From positions 15,928 to 79,927 of the forward strand of contig CAJURT010000010.1 in NCBI GenBank assembly GCA_910588875.1: 64,000 nucleotides of DNA, given 5' to 3'. This DNA is from an uncultured Lachnospiraceae bacterium. GTDB taxonomy: Bacteria > Bacillota > Clostridia > Lachnospirales > Lachnospiraceae. Made by a program: the position numbers and the translations under genes. The stretch's first letter is position 1; every line of letters starts with the position of its first letter. The notes beneath the pieces were generated by a model. The model saw nothing but the letters and a program-made list of their open reading frames with translations, did not search any database and was not told where the DNA came from. Below, piece by piece: positions 58,905-64,000 of this stretch.

Positions 58905-61900
58905 ATGGGGATTTTGTTTGAACTGGAGCGGATGGAACGTCTGGCTGCAGATCTGGATGGACTCAGGAGGCCAAAGCGGGTTTTGGTGACAGAGTTTTAC
59001 CGCAAGGAGGGGAAGGACGGGGGGAGTGCCGCCGGTCCTCTGGAGGGCTGGGAGAAATGCGATATCCGGGAGCCCTGGAGGGTGCTGGAGAGCCATCGCT
59101 GGTACCGGACCGTGGTGAGGATTCCGGAGGAATTTAACGGACGCCATGTGGAATTTTTGGTTACCACAGGGAGGGAGGGGCAATGGGATGCCACGAATCC
59201 CCAGATGCTGTTTTACCTGAACGGGAAAATAATCCAGGGGGTGGATGTCAATCACCGGGAGATCTGTATCTGCAGGGAGGCAAAGGCGGGGGAGGAATAT
59301 GAGATTGCCCTTCTTGCCTTTAGCGGAAGTGTCCTGGGAGATCTGATTTTGCACACGGAACTGGTGACGGTGGACGAGCGGGTGGAAAAGGTGTACTACG
59401 ATTTCCTGGTTCCGGTGAAGGCGGCCAGGCTTCTGAAAAAGCCGGATCCGGAGAATCACCGCCGCATCCTGGAGCGGATGGGGCCGGCGGCGGACGTGCT
59501 GGATCTGCGGCAGCCCTATTCCGGGCGGTTTTATGATTCCCTGGAAAAGGCAGAGGAGATTCTCAGGAAAGAATTCTATTCGCATGTGCGAAAAGAAGGG
59601 CCGACGGTCAGCGGCGTGGGGCATACCCACATTGATATTGCCTGGCTATGGACCGTGGAGCAGACCCGGGAGAAGGTGCTGCGCAGCTTTTCTACGGTGC
59701 TGGAACTGATGGAGCGGTATCCGGATTACCGGTTTATGTCCAGCCAGCCTGTCTTGTATCAGTTTGTGAAGGAGCAGGAGCCGGAACTTTACGGGAAGAT
59801 CAAGGAGAAGGTACGGGAAGGGCGCTGGGAGGTGGACGGAGCCATGTGGCTGGAAGCAGACTGCAACCTGCCGTCCGGGGAGTCCCTGGTGCGCCAGATT
59901 CTGAAGGGGGAGCAGTTTTTCCGGGAGGAGTTTGGCATCGCCAGCCGGTGTCTTTGGCTGCCGGACGTGTTTGGGTACTCGGCAGCAATTCCTCAGATTT
60001 TAAAAAAATGCGGGATCTCCTATTTTCTGACTACAAAGATTGCCTGGAACCAGTTTAATCAGCTTCCCAATGATACCTTTCTGTGGAAGGGGATCGATGG
60101 AAGCGAGGTCTTTGTCTTTATGCCAACGGCCTGTGATTTCGACAAGTCCCTGGGACTGAATGTGTCCTTTACCGATACGCGCAATACCACAACCTATACC
60201 GGGATCGTGAACCCCAATATGGTGCTTGGGACGTTTAAACGTTTTCAGAACCGGGATCTGACGGAGGATACACTGATGCTGTTCGGATTTGGGGACGGCG
60301 GGGGCGGGCCAACGAAGGAAATGCTGGAAGAGGCCGGGCGCCTCTGGTATGGGCTGCCTGGGATTCCCCGGTTCATCCAGGAGCCGGAGCGGCAGTTTTT
60401 TGACCGGACCTATGAGAAGATCGCGGACAAGCCGGGGATGCCGGTGTGGGACGGGGAACTGTATTTTGAGTATCACCGGGGTACGCTGACTTCCATGGGG
60501 AGGAATAAGCGGAATAACCGGAAGAGCGAGATTATGTATGGGCAGCTGGAGATTCTGGGGGTGATGGCGGAACAGGCGGGCCATCCCTATCCCCAAGGAC
60601 TGCTCCAGCGGGGATGGGATGTGATCCTGCTGAACCAGTTCCATGATATTATTCCGGGAAGCGCCATTGGTCCGGTGTATGAACAGACCGACCGGGAGTA
60701 TGAGGAGATTCTCTCAGAGGGTGTCCGCGAAACGCGGACATTAGCCGGGTGTCTGGGGAGGAGGGGACAGGAGAAGAAGGAGCAGGAAGGGGGCGGATGC
60801 CAGGAAGGGCGTTCACTTGTCGTGGTGAATACCCTGGGATTTGTGCGGGACGATGTGGTTGAGGCTGTCGGGGCAGATGCGGACATCACCCGGATCCGGG
60901 ATGGGGCAGGGAAGGATTACCCGATGCAGTATACCAGCGACGGGCGGCTGCTGTTCTTTGCCAAAGAGCTTCCTCCGGTTGGGATCCGGACCTTTGAACT
61001 GGTTGCGGACGGCCGGGCTGCCCGGAAAGAGGAGCCATTGCCGGATGTGTGGGACGGGGTGTTTGAGAATCCCTGGTACCGGGCGGAGTTTAATGAGCGG
61101 ATGGAACTGACTGCCCTGGTGGAAAAGGGGAGCCGTTGCCAGCTTTTGAAGGAAGGCCGGGTGGGCAACCAGCTTCTGACTTATGAGGACCGTCCCATGA
61201 ACTGGGACAACTGGGATGTGGATGTGTTCTACCAAAAGAAGCCCTACGGGCCGGATCGGGTGTCGGTCCCGGTTTTAAAGGAGCGGGGCCCGGTGCGGAC
61301 GGTGGTGGGCATTCGGCTGGAATTTGCGGATTCGGTGGTAGAGCAGGAGATTGTGCTGTATCCGGATCTGCCGCGCATTGATTTTGTGAACCGGGCAGTG
61401 TGGAACAACCACCATCTGCTGCTGCGGGTGAATTTTCCGGTGAAGATCAATGCCACCAGAGCCTCTTATGAAATCCAGTTTGGAAATGTGGAGAGGGAGA
61501 CCACCAGCAACCATAGCTGGGATACGGCCAAGTTCGAGGTCTGTGCCCATAAGTGGGCGGATTTGTCAGAGAACGGGCTGGGGGTAAGCCTGCTGAATGA
61601 TTGCAAATATGGGCATAGCGTGAAGAATGGGGAAATGGGGCTGACCCTTATCAAGGCGGGGATTTATCCCAACCCGGATGCGGATATGGGGGTCCATGAG
61701 TTTACGTATTCGATTTATCCTCACCAGGGGCGGTGGCAGGAGGCAGCCACCGTGGAAATGGCGTATGGACTGAATGTGCCTCCGGTGACGGCAATCGTGC
61801 CGGGGAGAGGAACCGGGGATTCATGGAGCATGGTATCTATCGACCAGCCGAACTGCTTTTTTGAGACAATAAAAAGGGCGGAAGACGGGGACGGTTATAT

Positions 61901-62102
61901 CCTGCGGCTCTATGAAAACCGCAATGCCAGGACCTGGATGAAGGTCAGCCTTGGCTTTGCGGTGAGGTCGGTGGAGGAGTGTGACCTTCTGGAGCGGCCT
62001 TTGCGGCAGGTGGAGACAGGGGAAAACGGCTTTGGTGATTTTATCCTGCCATATGAGATCAAAACCTATCGAATCCGGACCGGTCTGCCCATAGGAAAAT
62101 AG
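58905..62102 (+). CDS. GH38 alpha-mannosidase
   Basis: This 1065-residue enzyme belongs to glycoside hydrolase family 38, which releases alpha-mannose from oligosaccharides. The zinc site is visible as His242 and Asp244 (GHTHIDIAWLW), the nucleophile is Asp354 (LPDVFGYSAAIP), and a further conserved His is in NQFHDIIPGS (about 577). N-terminal 235 residues form the family's extra domain; the C-terminal 450 residues form the beta-rich domains (EIVLYPDLPRIDF). I placed the start at ATG 58905 after GAGGAGGG; an ATG at 58827 would lie inside the repeat. No signal peptide, so it acts in the cytosol. Confidence 0.93.
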   Translation: MGILFELERMERLAADLDGLRRPKRVLVTEFYRKEGKDGGSAAGPLEGWEKCDIREPWRVLESHRWYRTVVRIPEEFNGRHVEFLVTTGREGQWDATNPQMLFYLNGKIIQGVDVNHREICICREAKAGEEYEIALLAFSGSVLGDLILHTELVTVDERVEKVYYDFLVPVKAARLLKKPDPENHRRILERMGPAADVLDLRQPYSGRFYDSLEKAEEILRKEFYSHVRKEGPTVSGVGHTHIDIAWLWTVEQTREKVLRSFSTVLELMERYPDYRFMSSQPVLYQFVKEQEPELYGKIKEKVREGRWEVDGAMWLEADCNLPSGESLVRQILKGEQFFREEFGIASRCLWLPDVFGYSAAIPQILKKCGISYFLTTKIAWNQFNQLPNDTFLWKGIDGSEVFVFMPTACDFDKSLGLNVSFTDTRNTTTYTGIVNPNMVLGTFKRFQNRDLTEDTLMLFGFGDGGGGPTKEMLEEAGRLWYGLPGIPRFIQEPERQFFDRTYEKIADKPGMPVWDGELYFEYHRGTLTSMGRNKRNNRKSEIMYGQLEILGVMAEQAGHPYPQGLLQRGWDVILLNQFHDIIPGSAIGPVYEQTDREYEEILSEGVRETRTLAGCLGRRGQEKKEQEGGGCQEGRSLVVVNTLGFVRDDVVEAVGADADITRIRDGAGKDYPMQYTSDGRLLFFAKELPPVGIRTFELVADGRAARKEEPLPDVWDGVFENPWYRAEFNERMELTALVEKGSRCQLLKEGRVGNQLLTYEDRPMNWDNWDVDVFYQKKPYGPDRVSVPVLKERGPVRTVVGIRLEFADSVVEQEIVLYPDLPRIDFVNRAVWNNHHLLLRVNFPVKINATRASYEIQFGNVERETTSNHSWDTAKFEVCAHKWADLSENGLGVSLLNDCKYGHSVKNGEMGLTLIKAGIYPNPDADMGVHEFTYSIYPHQGRWQEAATVEMAYGLNVPPVTAIVPGRGTGDSWSMVSIDQPNCFFETIKRAEDGDGYILRLYENRNARTWMKVSLGFAVRSVEECDLLERPLRQVETGENGFGDFILPYEIKTYRIRTGLPIGK

Positions 62103-62143
62103 CGGCGCGGGACAAAAAGTACAGGAAGGAGGGGAACTGTTCA

Positions 62144-63820
62144 ATGGAAAAGAAACGGGAGTGGTGGAAGGACAGCCTGGTGTACCAGATTTATCCCAGG
62201 AGTTTTCAGGACAGCAACGGGGATGGGATCGGTGATTTAAACGGGATTCGGCAGAGGCTTTCTTATCTGAAGGATTTGGGGGTGGATGTGATCTGGCTTT
62301 CACCGGTTTACCAGTCCCCCAATGATGACAATGGATATGATATCAGCGATTATCAGGCGATCATGGAGGAATTCGGCACCATGGAAGACTTCGATGCCCT
62401 GCTTGGGGAGATACATGGGCTGGGAATGAAGCTGGTGATGGATTTGGTGGTCAACCATACGTCGGACGAGCATCCCTGGTTTCAGGAGAGCAGAAGGAGC
62501 CGGGAGAATCCTTACCGGGATTATTATATATGGAAGGAACCGAAGGCAGGGGGGATGCCAAACAACTGGGCTTCCCGTTTCCGGGGGCCGGCCTGGACAA
62601 GGGATGAGGACACGGGGATGTATTACCTGCATATTTTTTCCAGGAAGCAGCCGGATTTGAACTGGGAGAATCCCCAGGTGCGGAAAAAGATTTACGAGAT
62701 GATGGCCTGGTGGGGGAATAAGGGAATTGACGGCTTCCGCATGGATGTGATTTCCATGCTCTCCAAGGACCCCGCCTATCCGGACGGGGAGTTAAAGGAG
62801 GGGAATCCTTACGGGGACGGCCAGCCCTATTACGCCAACGGCCCCCGGATTCATGAGTTTTTGAAGGAGATGAACCGGGAAGTACTGTCCCGTTTTGACT
62901 GGATGACCGTGGGGGAAGGCGTGGGCGTGGGCACGAAAGAGGCCCTGGAGTATGCGGGCTTTGATTCCGGGGAACTGAATATGATGTTCCATTTTGAACA
63001 TATGGAACTGTGCCCGGGGCCGTATGGCAAGTGGAATACAAACCCGGTAGATCTGGTGCAGCTGAAAGCGGTGCTCAGCTGCTGGCAGCAGGAACTGGAG
63101 GACAGGGCATGGAACAGCCTGTTCTGGGAAAATCACGATTATCCCAGGGCGGTGTCCCGGTTTGGCAATGACAGCCCCAAGTACCGGGAATTGTCGGCAA
63201 AAATGCTGGCCATTTGCCTTTATCTCATGAAGGGGACGCCTTATGTCTACCAGGGCCAGGAACTTGCCATGACGAATTGCGGCTTTGACAGGCTGGAGGA
63301 TTTCCGTGATATCGAGATTCACCAGGTGTATGAGGAGATGGTGGGCGGGGGAAAGCTAAGCCATGAGGAGATGATGGGCTACATCCGCCATACGGGGCGG
63401 GACAATGCCCGCACGCCCATGCAGTGGGAGGATTCCCCCAACGGAGGATTTACGGAGGGGACCCCCTGGATTCCGGTGAATGAAAATTACCGGACCATCC
63501 ATGCCAGGGAGCAGATGGGGCGGGAGGATTCCGTGTATGCCTTCTACCAAAAGCTGTTCCGGCTGCGGAAGGCTTCCCGGGTGGTCCGGGAGGGGACGTA
63601 CCGTCTGCTGCTTCCGGAGCATCCGGGGCTGTTTGTCTATGAGCGGGAAGGGGAAGGGGAGAAGATGCTGGTGGCCTGTAATTTTACCAGTGACCGGCAG
63701 GAACTGAAAGTGCCGGGATGGCCCTGGCAGGAGGCAAAGCTTTGGCTGGGGAATTATGGGTCTGAGTCGGATATGGCAGGCCTGAGGCCCTATGAGGGGG
63801 CGGCCTGGATAAAGGGATAG
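62144..63820 (+). CDS. GH13 alpha-glucosidase (oligo-1,6-glucosidase-like)
   Basis: This 558-residue cytosolic enzyme is a GH13 subfamily 31-type exo-alpha-glucosidase. The catalytic residues are Asp201 (GFRMDVIS), Glu258 (TVGEGVGV) and Asp332 (ENHDYPRAVSRFG); the start is REWWKDSLVYQIYPRSFQD. TVGEG instead of the usual TVGEM differs by one residue next to the acid/base. It follows the mannosidase by 41 bases with AAGGAGGGG as ribosome site. Sucrose, isomaltose or trehalose-6-phosphate as substrates cannot be told apart by eye. Confidence 0.93.
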   Translation: MEKKREWWKDSLVYQIYPRSFQDSNGDGIGDLNGIRQRLSYLKDLGVDVIWLSPVYQSPNDDNGYDISDYQAIMEEFGTMEDFDALLGEIHGLGMKLVMDLVVNHTSDEHPWFQESRRSRENPYRDYYIWKEPKAGGMPNNWASRFRGPAWTRDEDTGMYYLHIFSRKQPDLNWENPQVRKKIYEMMAWWGNKGIDGFRMDVISMLSKDPAYPDGELKEGNPYGDGQPYYANGPRIHEFLKEMNREVLSRFDWMTVGEGVGVGTKEALEYAGFDSGELNMMFHFEHMELCPGPYGKWNTNPVDLVQLKAVLSCWQQELEDRAWNSLFWENHDYPRAVSRFGNDSPKYRELSAKMLAICLYLMKGTPYVYQGQELAMTNCGFDRLEDFRDIEIHQVYEEMVGGGKLSHEEMMGYIRHTGRDNARTPMQWEDSPNGGFTEGTPWIPVNENYRTIHAREQMGREDSVYAFYQKLFRLRKASRVVREGTYRLLLPEHPGLFVYEREGEGEKMLVACNFTSDRQELKVPGWPWQEAKLWLGNYGSESDMAGLRPYEGAAWIKG

Positions 63821-63833
63821 GATAGAGATGGGC

Positions 63834-64000
63834 GGGGGGTACGCCCAGGGGAGGCAAAAGGGCGGCAGGGCCCGGCGGGAGGCAGGGGTGTTTGCTTTGC
63901 GGTTTCGGGATTAAGGAATTCTAAAATCTCTGGCTTTTGCTAAGGGCGAAACAAAAATGCATAAACTCGCTGCGCTCAGACAGTATGCATTTTTGTTTCA
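63834..64000. repeat. Second copy of the inverted-repeat element, truncated by window end
   Basis: It begins with GGGGGGTACGC (63834-63844), as the 46783 element does, 13 bases after the GH13 stop codon, and shares the TGCGGTTTCGGGATTAAGG stretch (63897-63915) with the complement of hairpin B. A perfect 16-bp inverted pair, GAAACAAAAATGCATA (63948-63963) and its complement (63984-63999), lies at the end around a 20-base loop and is probably the tip; the other half of the element would lie beyond the window. Confidence 0.65.

Overview
The window looks like chromosome from a motile, GC-rich, low-oxygen Firmicute, most likely a Lachnospiraceae gut-type bacterium. Evidence for this: sigma-A promoters with TTGACA/TATAAT boxes, strong AGGAGG ribosome sites, the dgt-dnaG-rpoD order typical of Clostridia, an FprA-type flavodiiron protein, Rex, a c-di-AMP receptor (DarA type), an RNase P RNA and an FMN riboswitch. 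Nearly all DNA is coding and mostly on the + strand; no tRNA, rRNA, CRISPR array, transposase or prophage gene is visible.

Layout. 0-2.2 kb: two tandem flagellin genes (the first cut by the window edge) with near-identical ends and 3' hairpins but a different central segment; a sigma-28-type promoter and a G10 tract precede the complete copy. 2.3-4.6 kb: single-domain response regulator, flavodiiron protein, c-di-AMP receptor. 4.8-14.6 kb: dgt-dnaG-rpoD, then a hybrid sensor kinase, trmK, a NIF3-like gene and a uridine-kinase-like gene. 14.7-15.1 kb: rnpB. 15.1-16.1 kb: a secreted protein with cell-wall-binding-like repeats. 16.2-20.2 kb: FMN riboswitch and ribD-ribE-ribBA-ribH. 20.2-23.4 kb (minus): ABC-F ATPase and an unknown protein with a sigma-28-like promoter. 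23.6-30.1 kb: Sel1-repeat protein, rex, nnr, alr, mazF-like toxin without antitoxin, CBS/CorC protein.

30.1-37.7 kb: a MATE exporter followed without a gap by a three-gene SMC-type system resembling Wadjet JetA-JetB-JetC, but with no JetD nuclease, and coupled by a 4-bp overlap to aroD. 37.7-41.8 kb: a cluster of palindromic repeats, then a YtrA-type GntR regulator with a perfect 16-bp palindrome over its promoter, and an ABC transporter. 41.9-46.8 kb: a MacA/MacB-like export operon whose only visible promoter has ten G's inside a short -35/-10 spacer, a layout typical of phase-variable promoters. 46.8-47.3 kb: a 560-bp element made of two very long hairpins enclosed by a third inverted pair; a related copy starts at 63.83 kb and runs off the window. 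47.4-53.1 kb: an unknown small gene plus a 1751-residue DUF4132-type protein. 53.4-63.8 kb: a FadR-type regulator, a Cys/Met-metabolism PLP enzyme, a sugar ABC importer (binding protein and two permeases, no ATPase), a GH38 alpha-mannosidase and a GH13 alpha-glucosidase.

The points most worth following are the JetABC set lacking JetD, the G-tract promoter of the export operon, the large compound inverted-repeat element with its second copy, and the terminator-linked palindromes. All calls come from reading the sequence and remembered family features; no database search was run.
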